A DNA stretch of 64,000 nt, taken from Streptomyces sp. Root1304 (GTDB lineage Bacteria; Actinomycetota; Actinomycetes; Streptomycetales; Streptomycetaceae). Made by a program: the position numbers and the translations under genes. Location: positions 125,241-189,240 of the forward strand of contig NZ_LMEP01000001.1 in NCBI RefSeq assembly GCF_001426405.1, written 5' to 3'. The notes beneath the pieces were generated by a model. The model had not been told where the DNA came from. It did no database searches and saw nothing but the letters and a program-made list of their open reading frames with translations. Below, piece after piece: positions 43,820 to 52,122 of this stretch (position 1 is its first letter; every line of letters starts with the position of its first letter).

Positions 43820-44485
43820 ATGACAGGATCGGGCGGCTCCCAGCACTGGGCGCCTGGGGATCACATCCTCTGGCGCTACCGCGGCAACGGCACCGGAGCG
43901 GTGCACATCTGCCGGCCGGTGACGGTCGTGCGGGACACGCCGGAGCTGCTCGCGGTCTGGATGGCGCCCGGCACCGAGTGCGTCCGCCCGGTGCTCGCCG
44001 ACGGCACGTCCGTCCACGACGAACCGCTCGCCACCCGCTACACCGCCGCCCGCACCACGGAACGCGCGCGCTGGGCCGGCAGCGGGGTGCTGAAGCTCGC
44101 CCGGCCCGGCGAGCCGTGGTCGGTGTGGCTGTTCTGGGAGCGCGGCTGGCGCTTCCGCAGCTGGTACGTGAACCTGGAGGAGCCGCGGGCCCGGTGGGCC
44201 GGCGGCGTCGACTCCGAGGACCACTTCCTCGACATCTCCGTCTACCCCGACCGCAGCTGGCTGTGGCGGGACGAGGACGAGTTCGCGCAGGCCCAGCGGT
44301 CCGGCCTGATGGGGCCGGAGCAGGCCGAGCGGGTGCGTACGGCCGGGCGGCGGGCGGTGGACCGCATCCAGGCGTGGGGGGCGCCGTTCGGGGAGGGCTG
44401 GGAGGACTGGCGGCCCGATCCGCGGTGGCGGGTCCCCGAGCTGCCGGCCGACTGGGACCGCACTCCGGCGCACACGGCACCGTGA
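43820..44485 (+). CDS. DUF402-domain protein
   Basis: 221 residues from the ATG at 43820. Leaderless expression is likely: TAAGAT (43808-43813) is 6 nt upstream and there is no ribosome site. The DUF402 core reads WSVWLFWERGWRFRSWYVNLEEP...DHFLDISVYPDRSWLWRDEDEFAQA, with the conserved Trp/Tyr/Asp residues that bind metal in the family (FomD-like nucleotidyl hydrolases). Substrate unknown. One of three genes in the window preceded by the CCGGCCGGTAG palindrome type. Confidence 0.78.
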   Translation: MTGSGGSQHWAPGDHILWRYRGNGTGAVHICRPVTVVRDTPELLAVWMAPGTECVRPVLADGTSVHDEPLATRYTAARTTERARWAGSGVLKLARPGEPWSVWLFWERGWRFRSWYVNLEEPRARWAGGVDSEDHFLDISVYPDRSWLWRDEDEFAQAQRSGLMGPEQAERVRTAGRRAVDRIQAWGAPFGEGWEDWRPDPRWRVPELPADWDRTPAHTAP

Positions 44486-44635
44486 GACCCTTGATGCGCC
44501 CCCGGGGTGCAAACGTAGGATCGTCCTCCGCACGGCAGAGGCGGACCGGACGGCCCGTCGGAGCGACCCGACAGCACGTCAAAGACCGAGCACAGCACAG
44601 GACCTGACCAGAAGTCACCCACGAGGGGGAGAGCA

Positions 44636-44800
44636 GTGCCGGACGTCTGCCCGGGTGTGCCGCCCCCCGCCGTCGCCGCGGTTCGCGGAGCCTCCACATC
44701 CGCCGTACACAAGGGGTTTATCCCTGCCGAAGGCGCGGCATCGGCGAGAAGAGCGAGTGCATCGCACCACCGGCCCGGACGGACGGAATCCCACGCGTGA
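44636..44800 (+). CDS. 54-codon leader ORF overlapping SpoIIE-type phosphatase gene
   Basis: The GTG at 44636 follows a very strong ribosome site (GAGGGGGAGAG, 44623-44633). The 54-codon frame (MPDVCPGVPPPAVAAV...) ends GCG-TGA, with the TGA sharing GTGA with the GTG of the next gene. The phosphatase gene has only a weak ribosome site of its own, so translational coupling is likely. The peptide is Ala/Pro/Arg-rich with no recognised domain. It may be a real small protein or just a coupling device. Confidence 0.6.
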   Translation: MPDVCPGVPPPAVAAVRGASTSAVHKGFIPAEGAASARRASASHHRPGRTESHA

Positions 44801-46776
44801 CGGAGCATCCCACCTCCCACGAAGGCCGGCAGCCCCTGGCTGCCCGGCCGCAGGAACGTGCGCGCCCCCGCCAGGAGGCGCCGGCCGGCCTGCCCTCCGA
44901 GGTACCCGCCCAGCCGGGCGGTCCGTCGGGTGCGGCGAGTCCGGCGGTCCCACCGGCCCCCGGCGCGGACACAGCCGCGCCGCCACCAGCCGTCCCCGGT
45001 GCGCCCGGTGGCCCCCACGGCGCGGTCGCCGTCGCCGTGTCCCCGCAGCTGCCCGGCGGCCCCAGGGGCGGGGACGGCGCCACCCGGCGCGAGGGCGAGC
45101 GGCTGCGGTTCGTCGGTGCGGCCACCCGCCGCATCGCGCGCGGCATCGACCTGGACGAGATCGTGCTCGGTCTGTGCCGGGCGAGCGTGCCGACCTTCTC
45201 CGACGAGATCCTGGTCTATCTCCGCGACCCGCTGCCGGTGGGCGACGAGCGCCCGGTGGCGCCGTTCGTGCTGCGGCTGCGCCGCACCGACCGGCTGCGG
45301 TTAAGCGATCTGGAGGGAGAGGAACTCGTCCTCGTACCCGATCCCGATCCGACCCCCGCGGCCGAACTCTGCGAGGTACGGAACGGCGGGGCGCTGGCCG
45401 AGGTGCTGCGCGGGGTGCGGCCGGTCTTCGGCGACTCCGCCGCGGCCAAGGCCGCGCTGACCGAGCTGCTCGGGCCCGAGCACCCGCTGCCCGGCGGGCT
45501 GCGGGCGGTCCTCGCGCCGCTGCGCGGCCGGCGCCGGGTGATCGGCGCCGCCGTGTTCCTGCGGCGTCCCGAGCGGGCCGGTTTCGAGCCGAACGACCTG
45601 CTGGTCGCGGCGCAGCTGGCCACGCACACCGCGCTCGGCATCGACAAGGCCGTGCTCTACGGCCGTGAGGCGTACATCGCGGACGAGCTCCAGCGGACGA
45701 TGCTGCCGGACTCGCTGCCGCAGCCGACCGGCGTCAAGCTCGCCTCGCGCTACCTCCCGGCGGCCGAGACGGCCCGGGTCGGCGGCGACTGGTACGACGC
45801 GATCCCGCTGCCCGGCAGCCGGGTCGCACTGGTCGTCGGCGACGTCATGGGACACTCGATGACCTCGGCGGCGATCATGGGCCAGCTGCGCACCACCGCG
45901 CAGACCCTGGCCGGGCTCGACCTGCCGCCGCAGGAGGTGCTGCACCATCTCGACGAGCAGGCGCAGCGGCTCGGCCAGGACCGGATGGCGACCTGCATGT
46001 ACGCGGTGTACGACCCGGTCTCGCACCGGATCACCGTCGCCAACGCGGGTCATCCGCCGCCGATACTGCTCCATCTGGGTGGCCGTGCCGAGGTGCTGCG
46101 GGTGCCGCCCGGCGCGCCGATCGGCGTGGGCGGGGTGGACTTCGAGGCGGTCGAGCTGGACGCCCCGGCCGGTGCCACGCTGCTGCTGTACACGGACGGT
46201 CTGGTCGAGTCCCGGCTGCGGGACGTGTGGACGGGCATCGAGCAGCTGCGGGAGCGCCTGGCGGCGACCGCGCAGCTGACGGGTCCGGACCACTCGCCGC
46301 CGCTGGAGGCGCTCTGCGACGACGTCCTGGACATGCTGGGTCCGGGTGACCGGGACGACGACATCGCGCTGCTCGCGGCCCGGTTCGACGGGATCGCGCC
46401 GAGCGACGTGGCGTACTGGTTCCTGGAACCGGAGGACGCGGCTCCGGGGCGGGCCCGGCGGCTCGCCCGGCGGGCGCTCGCCCGCTGGGACCTGGAGGAG
46501 CTGACCGACTCGGTCGAGCTGCTGATCAGCGAGGTCGTGACGAACGCCGTGCGCTACGCGGAGCGGCCGGTGACCCTGCGGCTGCTGCGCACGGACGTGC
46601 TGCGCTGCGAGGTCGGCGACGATTCGCCGCAGCTGCCCCGGCAGCGGCGGGCGCGGGACACCGACGAGGGCGGGCGCGGCCTGTTCCTGGTGAACCGGCT
46701 GGCCCGGCGGTGGGGGGCGACGCGGCTCTCGGGCGGCAAGGTCGTCTGGTTCGAGCTGGCCACGAACCGTAGCTGA
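44797..46776 (+). CDS. SpoIIE-family PP2C phosphatase with GAF-like and HATPase domains, TTA codon
   Basis: 659 residues from the GTG at 44797. A Pro/Ala-rich head (1-90) is followed by a GAF-like sensor (about 105-290) and a SpoIIE phosphatase domain (about 300-520). The phosphatase shows GGDWYDAIPL, VVGDVMGHS and DGLVESR metal-binding motifs. A C-terminal anti-sigma-type HATPase has ELLISEVVTNAVRYA (N box) and DEGGRGLFLV (G box). Such proteins act in partner-switching control of sigma factors. Codon 169 (45301) is TTA, implying bldA control and a link to development. Upstream leader ORF overlaps by GTGA. Confidence 0.9.
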   Translation: MTEHPTSHEGRQPLAARPQERARPRQEAPAGLPSEVPAQPGGPSGAASPAVPPAPGADTAAPPPAVPGAPGGPHGAVAVAVSPQLPGGPRGGDGATRREGERLRFVGAATRRIARGIDLDEIVLGLCRASVPTFSDEILVYLRDPLPVGDERPVAPFVLRLRRTDRLRLSDLEGEELVLVPDPDPTPAAELCEVRNGGALAEVLRGVRPVFGDSAAAKAALTELLGPEHPLPGGLRAVLAPLRGRRRVIGAAVFLRRPERAGFEPNDLLVAAQLATHTALGIDKAVLYGREAYIADELQRTMLPDSLPQPTGVKLASRYLPAAETARVGGDWYDAIPLPGSRVALVVGDVMGHSMTSAAIMGQLRTTAQTLAGLDLPPQEVLHHLDEQAQRLGQDRMATCMYAVYDPVSHRITVANAGHPPPILLHLGGRAEVLRVPPGAPIGVGGVDFEAVELDAPAGATLLLYTDGLVESRLRDVWTGIEQLRERLAATAQLTGPDHSPPLEALCDDVLDMLGPGDRDDDIALLAARFDGIAPSDVAYWFLEPEDAAPGRARRLARRALARWDLEELTDSVELLISEVVTNAVRYAERPVTLRLLRTDVLRCEVGDDSPQLPRQRRARDTDEGGRGLFLVNRLARRWGATRLSGGKVVWFELATNRS

Positions 46777-46803
46777 GGGCCGTATCCGGCATGTGTGCCC
46801 GAC

Positions 46804-46835
46804 CCGCTGCCTCGTACGGTCGTACGAGGCAGCGG
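46804..46835. terminator. Perfect 15-bp inverted repeat after SpoIIE-type gene
   Basis: CCGCTGCCTCGTACG and its complement (46804-46818, 46821-46835) are separated by GT. It serves as a terminator for the phosphatase gene or as an operator for catalase. Confidence 0.6.
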
Positions 46836-46918
46836 TTGCCGACCTCCCGTCGGCGGAGTTGACTTCTGTGGTGGACGCAGCGACCTGACCCTGTTCCCCC
46901 ACCGACGGGAAGACGCTC

Positions 46919-48358
46919 GTGACCTACACGACGAACAACGCCGGGAATCCGATCGAGAGCGACGAGCACTCGCTCACCGTCGGCCCCGACGGCCCCATCC
47001 TGCTCCAGGACCACTACCTCATCGAGAAGATGGCACAGTTCAACCGCGAACGGGTGCCCGAGCGCGTGGTGCACGCCAAGGGCTCCGGCGCGTACGGCTT
47101 CTTCGAGGTCACGAACGACGTCAGCGAGTTCACCCGGGCGGGGCTCTTCCAGCCGGGTGCGCGGACGGAGATGCTGGCCCGTTTCTCGACGGTGGCCGGT
47201 GAGCAGGGCTCCCCCGACACCTGGCGGGACCCCCGCGGTTTCGCCCTGAAGTTCTACACCGACCAGGGCAACTACGACCTGGTCGGCAACAACACCCCGG
47301 TCTTCTTCGTCCGGGACACCATCAAGTTCCAGGACTTCATCCGTTCGCAGAAGCGCCATCCCGTGACGGGTCTGCGCGACCACGACATGCAGTGGGACTT
47401 CTGGACGCTGTCCCCGGAGTCGGCGCACCAGGTGACCTGGCTGATGGGCGACCGGGGCGTCCCGAAGACGTACCGGCACATGAACGGCTACGGCTCCCAC
47501 ACCTATATGTGGATCAACGGCGCCGGTGAGCGCTTCTGGGTGAAGTACCACTTCACGACCGACCAGGGCATCGAGTTCCTCACCCAGGCGGAGGCCGACG
47601 AGCTGGCCGGGTCGGACGGCGACGTGCACCGCCGTGACCTGCACGAGTCGATCGAGTCGGGCGACGCGCCCTCCTGGACGCTCAAGGTGCAGGTCATGCC
47701 GTTCGAGGCGGCGGCGGACTACCGCTTCAACCCCTTCGACCTGACCAAGGTGTGGCCGCACGGCGACCACCCCCTGATCGAGGTCGGGCGGATGACGCTG
47801 AACAGGAACCCCGAGGACTTCTTCGTCCACATCGAGCAGGCCGCCTTCGAGCCCTCGAACATGGTGCCGGGCATCGGCCCGTCGCCGGACAAGATGCTGC
47901 TCGGCCGGCTGTTCTCGTACCCGGACACCCACCGGTACCGGATCGGTCCGAACTACGCGCAGCTGCCGCCGAACCGGCCGCGCTCGCCGGTCCACTCGTA
48001 CGCGAAGGACGGGGCGATGCGGTACGAGGCCTCGACGGCGGCCCGGCCGTACGCGCCGAACTCGTACGGCGGTCCGGCGGCCGACTACGGGCGCTTCGGC
48101 GAGCCGGCGAGCTGGGCGGCGGCGGGCGAGCTGGTCCGCGAGGCGTACGCGCTCCACGCGGAGGACGACGACTGGGGGCAGCCGGGCACCCTGGTCCGTG
48201 AGGTCCTCGACGACGCGGCCCGCGACCGGCTGGTGTCGAACATCGCCGGGCATCTGAAGGACGGGGTGAGCGCCCCGGTCCTGGAACGCGCGGTGCAGTA
48301 CTGGCGGAACGTGGACGGGGACCTCGGCGACCGCGTGGCCAAGGCGGTCGACGGCTGA
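46919..48358 (+). CDS. katA: Monofunctional haem catalase
   Basis: 479 residues from the GTG at 46919 (GGGAAG ribosome site), a small-subunit clade 3 catalase. The catalytic His is in [12 protein letters not shown], Asn in [11 protein letters not shown], and the haem-ligand Tyr region is [17 protein letters not shown]. It breaks down hydrogen peroxide in the cytoplasm. No catR/furA gene lies next to it. The 15-bp inverted repeat 85 nt upstream is the only candidate control element. Complements the AhpCD system at 55.6 kb. Confidence 0.95.
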   Translation: MTYTTNNAGNPIESDEHSLTVGPDGPILLQDHYLIEKMAQFNRERVPERVVHAKGSGAYGFFEVTNDVSEFTRAGLFQPGARTEMLARFSTVAGEQGSPDTWRDPRGFALKFYTDQGNYDLVGNNTPVFFVRDTIKFQDFIRSQKRHPVTGLRDHDMQWDFWTLSPESAHQVTWLMGDRGVPKTYRHMNGYGSHTYMWINGAGERFWVKYHFTTDQGIEFLTQAEADELAGSDGDVHRRDLHESIESGDAPSWTLKVQVMPFEAAADYRFNPFDLTKVWPHGDHPLIEVGRMTLNRNPEDFFVHIEQAAFEPSNMVPGIGPSPDKMLLGRLFSYPDTHRYRIGPNYAQLPPNRPRSPVHSYAKDGAMRYEASTAARPYAPNSYGGPAADYGRFGEPASWAAAGELVREAYALHAEDDDWGQPGTLVREVLDDAARDRLVSNIAGHLKDGVSAPVLERAVQYWRNVDGDLGDRVAKAVDG

Positions 48359-48375
48359 GGCGACGCCCCCGTACG

Positions 48376-48414
48376 CGGAAGGCCGGGCCCCCTCCGAAGG
48401 GGCCCGGCCTTCCG
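48376..48414. terminator. Bidirectional terminator catalase / PBP
   Basis: A perfect 16-bp stem (48376-48391 with 48399-48414) and 7-nt loop between convergent genes. Confidence 0.9.
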
Positions 48415-48433
48415 TCGTCCCACCCGTGCGGCG

Positions 48434-50647
48434 CTACTGCCTCGGGCGTGTGGTGCTGCCGGTGTCGGCGCCGCCGACGTCCGGCGGTTCGATCGACGGC
48501 GGCGACGAGGTCGGCTCGTCGGTCACCGGGGGCTCTTCGGTGGGCGTCGGCGGGGTGGTGACCGGGTCCCGCGTGGGCGTGGGCGGGGTGGTGACCGGCG
48601 GGGTGGTCGGCGCGTGCGTCGGGTCCGGGGACTCGGTGGTCGGCTCCTCGGTGGGCTCCTCGGACGCCTCGGTGGTCTCCGTGGGGTCCGGGTCCGGCTC
48701 GATCGGGGTCGAGGTGTCGGTGTCCAGGTCGAAGGAGGCGTCGGAGCCGCCGTTCAGCGCGCTGGTGGTGTAGGCGCCCCAGATCTCGGCGGGTGTCCGG
48801 CCACCGTTGGCGCGGCCCCGGTTGATGGTGTCGGTGAGGGTGACCTGGTTGCCCTTGGCGTCCTCGCCGAAGAGGCCGACGGCGGTGACGAGTTCGGGGG
48901 TGTAGCCCACGAACCAGGCGGAACGGTTGTTCTCGGAGGTGCCGGTCTTGCCGGCGGCCTCGTAGTCGCCCGCGGCGCGGAAGCCGGATCCGCTCTGCAC
49001 GACGCCCGTCATGGCCCTGGTGACGGTGTCGGCGGCCTTGCGGCTGATGACCTGCTCGCCGGTCGCCTTGGGCGGGGTGATCGTGCGGTCCTTGTGCGCG
49101 GCGGCCTTGACCAGGGTCGGGGTGACGCGGACGCCGTGGTTGTCGAGCGTGGCGTAGGCGCCGGCCATGTCCATGGTGGAGGCGCCCATGGTGCCGAGGG
49201 AGATGGCCGGGGTCTCGGGGAAGTCCGGGCCGTCCTTCATGCCGAGGTCCAGGGCGGTCTTCTTGGCCTTGCCCGGGGTGACGTCGACGATCATCTGGGC
49301 GAAGACCGAGTTGATCGAGCTGTTGGTGGCCTTCTGCACGGTGACGGGGCCGTAGCTCCGGTTGTCCTCGTTCTCCGGCGCGAACGCGATGGGGCTGCCG
49401 ACGACCGGCCGCTTGCTGGTGCCGTCGTAGACGGTGCCCAGCTCGACCTGACGGCCGTCCTGGGTGACCGCGTGGTTGTCGACGGCGGAGGCGAGGACGA
49501 TCGGCTTGAAGGTGGAGGCGGGCTGGTAGTCGCGGCGGGTCGCGTTCGACATCCAGTGCTCGGTGGCGCCGACACCGCCGTACATCGCGACGACCGCACC
49601 TGTCTTCGGGTCTACGGAGGTGGCGCCGGCCTGGACGGTGGCCTGCTTCTTGTCGCCCTTGCGGTCGAGCTTGGCCTCCAGCTCCTTGTCGACCGCCTTG
49701 ACGAGGTCCTTCTGCTTCTTCTCGTCGATGTTGAGGGTGATCGTCCAGCCGCCGGCCTTGATGTCCTCCTCGCTGACGCCCTGGCGCATCAGCTCCTGGT
49801 TGGCGGCCTCGACGATGTATCCCGTCTGGCCCTCCATGCCGGGGGCGGGCCTGGGCTTCTGCGGGACGGGGAACTTCAGGCCGGCCCGCTCGGAGGCGCC
49901 GAGCCAGCCCTCGCCGACCATGTTGTCGAGGACGTAGTTCCAGCGCTGCTCCACGAGCTTGCGGCCGGTGGGGCTCGCGGAGGTCCAGTCGTACTGGTTG
50001 GGCGCCTGGAGCAGCGAGGCGAGGTAGGCGCCCTGGGCGGTGGTGAGCTCGGTGGCGTCGACGCCGTAGTACGCGCGGGCGGCGGCCTGGATGCCGTAGG
50101 CGCTGCGGCCGTAGTAGCTGGTGTTCATGTACCCGGCGAGGATCTCGCTCTTGGACGACTGCCGGTCGACCTTGATGGCGATGACCATTTCCTTGAGCTT
50201 GCGGGTCGCCGTCTGGTCCTGGCTCAGGTAGTAGTTCTTGACGTACTGCTGGGTGATGGTCGAGCCACCCTGCTTGCCCTTGCCGGTGACGGTGGACCAG
50301 GCGGCGCGGGTGGTGCCCTTGATGTCGACGCCGTTGTCCTTGTAGAAGGTCTTGTTCTCGGCGGCGACGAACGCCTTCTGGACCTTCTCGGGGATCTTCT
50401 CCAGGCCGACGATCTCGCGGTTGATCTTGCCGGTGCGGGCGAGGATCTTGCCGTTGGCGTACTTGTAGATGTTGCTCTGCATGGTCGCCTCGGCGTTGGC
50501 CGTGGGCACGGGGACCATGAGGTAGACGACGTACAGGGCGCCCATGGCGAGCAGGCAGCACACGAAGAAGGTGCCCAGGAGCTTCTTCCAGGAGAAGAAG
50601 CGGCGCAGACCGCGCTTCTTCGCCTTGCTCTTGTCCGGTCGGCCCAT
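48434..50647 (-). CDS. Bifunctional class A penicillin-binding protein
   Basis: 737 residues from the ATG at 50647. A short basic cytoplasmic tail and one membrane anchor (LLGTFFVCCLLAMGALYVVYLM) come first. GT51 glycosyltransferase motifs AAENKTFYKDNGVDIKG and GGSTITQQYVKN follow, then a transpeptidase with SxxK ASTFKP, SxN SSINS and KTGT. The last 110 residues are a Thr/Pro/Glu-rich tail, probably wall-spanning. It polymerises and crosslinks peptidoglycan. By position it corresponds, from memory, to a PBP1A-like gene (SCO5039). Confidence 0.93.
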   Translation of the reverse strand: MGRPDKSKAKKRGLRRFFSWKKLLGTFFVCCLLAMGALYVVYLMVPVPTANAEATMQSNIYKYANGKILARTGKINREIVGLEKIPEKVQKAFVAAENKTFYKDNGVDIKGTTRAAWSTVTGKGKQGGSTITQQYVKNYYLSQDQTATRKLKEMVIAIKVDRQSSKSEILAGYMNTSYYGRSAYGIQAAARAYYGVDATELTTAQGAYLASLLQAPNQYDWTSASPTGRKLVEQRWNYVLDNMVGEGWLGASERAGLKFPVPQKPRPAPGMEGQTGYIVEAANQELMRQGVSEEDIKAGGWTITLNIDEKKQKDLVKAVDKELEAKLDRKGDKKQATVQAGATSVDPKTGAVVAMYGGVGATEHWMSNATRRDYQPASTFKPIVLASAVDNHAVTQDGRQVELGTVYDGTSKRPVVGSPIAFAPENEDNRSYGPVTVQKATNSSINSVFAQMIVDVTPGKAKKTALDLGMKDGPDFPETPAISLGTMGASTMDMAGAYATLDNHGVRVTPTLVKAAAHKDRTITPPKATGEQVISRKAADTVTRAMTGVVQSGSGFRAAGDYEAAGKTGTSENNRSAWFVGYTPELVTAVGLFGEDAKGNQVTLTDTINRGRANGGRTPAEIWGAYTTSALNGGSDASFDLDTDTSTPIEPDPDPTETTEASEEPTEEPTTESPDPTHAPTTPPVTTPPTPTRDPVTTPPTPTEEPPVTDEPTSSPPSIEPPDVGGADTGSTTRPRQ

Positions 50648-50886
50648 GTGTCCCGTCGCTCCGCTCGTCGTGTGTCCCGGCGCCGCGGTTCCCGTGTCCC
50701 GTCCGCGCCAGGCCGGCTGGCTAGCCAGCTAACACCGACGATGCAGACAAAGGACAACCGATCACGCCTTTTCCGGACGTGAGAATCAGCACCCATGCCC
50801 AGAGGAACCGACGCCCGAGATGACCCGATGGTTGCGTGAAGGACCGATTCCGCTTGGCGGCCGCCCCCTCGATCCGGCTATACATC

Positions 50887-50910
50887 GTGCGTATACACAC
50901 CATGTACAGT
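50887..50910 (+). promoter_or_regulatory. PadR gene promoter and operator candidate
   Basis: The imperfect 14-bp palindrome GTGCGTATACACAC (50887-50900, GTATAC core) lies directly before the -10 TACAGT (50905-50910). That -10 is 7 nt from the PadR ATG. PadR proteins usually repress their own operon from such sites. Confidence 0.55.
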
Positions 50911-50917
50911 GACGCGC

Positions 50918-51442
50918 ATGTCCATCGGTCACACCCTGCTCGGACTCCTGGAGTCCGGCCCGCGCCACGGCTACGACCTCAAGCGCGCCTTCGACGAGAA
51001 GTTCGGCCACGACCGGCCGCTGCACTACGGCCAGGTCTACTCGACCATGTCCCGGCTCCTGAAGAACGGCCTCGTCGTCGTCGACGGCATCGAGGCGGGC
51101 GGCGGCCCGGAGCGGAAGCGGTACGCCATCACCGACGCCGGCGTCACCGACGTCGCCCAGTGGCTCGCCACCCCGGAGAAGCCGGAGCCGTACCTCCACT
51201 CCACGCTCTACACGAAGGTCGTCCTGGCCCTGCTCACCGGCCGCGGCGCCGCCGAGCTCCTGGACACCCAGCGCACCGAGCACCTGCGGCTGATGCGCGA
51301 ACTCACCCGGCGCAAGAAGGACGGCGACCTCGCCGACCAGCTCATCTGCGACCACGCCCTCTTTCATCTGGAAGCGGATCTGCGCTGGCTGGAACTGACC
51401 GCCGCCCGTCTCGACCGGCTCGCCGAGGAGGTCCTCCGATGA
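50918..51442 (+). CDS. PadR-family transcriptional regulator
   Basis: 174 residues from the ATG at 50918 (GTG 50909 possible); probably leaderless. A winged helix (MSIGHTLLGLLESGPRHGYDLKRAFDEKFG, VYSTMSRLLKNGLV) is followed by a C-terminal helical dimerisation domain, the long PadR subtype. It heads an operon with an ABC ATPase and an FtsX-type permease, joined by ATGA overlaps. Substrate-responsive derepression of that transporter is the expected role, as for PadR-controlled antibiotic-response pumps. Confidence 0.88.
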   Translation: MSIGHTLLGLLESGPRHGYDLKRAFDEKFGHDRPLHYGQVYSTMSRLLKNGLVVVDGIEAGGGPERKRYAITDAGVTDVAQWLATPEKPEPYLHSTLYTKVVLALLTGRGAAELLDTQRTEHLRLMRELTRRKKDGDLADQLICDHALFHLEADLRWLELTAARLDRLAEEVLR

Positions 51443-52122
51443 CGAGCACCCCGCTCCTCCGGGCCACCGGCCTCGACAAGGCCTACGGCCCCACCCCGGC
51501 GCTCGCGGGCGCCTCCTTCGCCCTCCGGGCCGGCGAGGTCGTCGCCGTCATGGGCCCCTCCGGCTCCGGCAAGTCGACCCTGCTGCACTGCCTGGCCGGA
51601 ATCGTGCGCCCCGACGCGGGCACCATCACCTACGACGGCCGCGAGCTCACCGCGCTCTCCGACAGCGCCCTCAGCTCGCTGCGCCGCACCGACTTCGGCT
51701 TCGTCTTCCAGTTCGGCCAGCTCGTCCCCGAGCTGACCTGCGTCGAGAACGTCGCCCTGCCGCTCCGCCTCAACGGCGAGAAGCGGAAGGCCGCCGAGGC
51801 CAGGGCCGTCGAGTGGCTCGCCCGTCTGGAGGTCGACGACACCGCGGCCAAGCGGCCCGGCGAGATATCCGGCGGCCAGGGCCAGCGCGTCGCCGTCGCC
51901 CGCGCGCTCGTCACCGCCCCGCGGGTGATCTTCGCCGACGAACCGACCGGCGCCCTCGACTCCCTGAACGGCGAGCGGGTCATGCGGCTCCTCACCGACG
52001 CCTCCCGGGACACCGGCGCCGCCGTCGTCCTCGTCACCCACGAGGCCCGGGTCGCCGCCTACTCCGACCGCGAGATCGTCGTACGGGACGGGTCCGTCCG
52101 GGACGCGGAGTGGGCGGTATGA
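51439..52122 (+). CDS. ABC transporter ATPase (MacB-like)
   Basis: 227 residues; ATGA overlap with padR. Walker A GPSGSGKST, Q-loop FQFGQLVPE, signature ISGGQGQRVAVARAL, Walker B VIFADEPTGALD and H-loop LVTHE are all intact. ATPase of a two-component exporter with the next gene. Similar PadR-ABC units protect against antimicrobial peptides or export signals; the substrate is unknown here. Confidence 0.92.
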   Translation: MTSTPLLRATGLDKAYGPTPALAGASFALRAGEVVAVMGPSGSGKSTLLHCLAGIVRPDAGTITYDGRELTALSDSALSSLRRTDFGFVFQFGQLVPELTCVENVALPLRLNGEKRKAAEARAVEWLARLEVDDTAAKRPGEISGGQGQRVAVARALVTAPRVIFADEPTGALDSLNGERVMRLLTDASRDTGAAVVLVTHEARVAAYSDREIVVRDGSVRDAEWAV

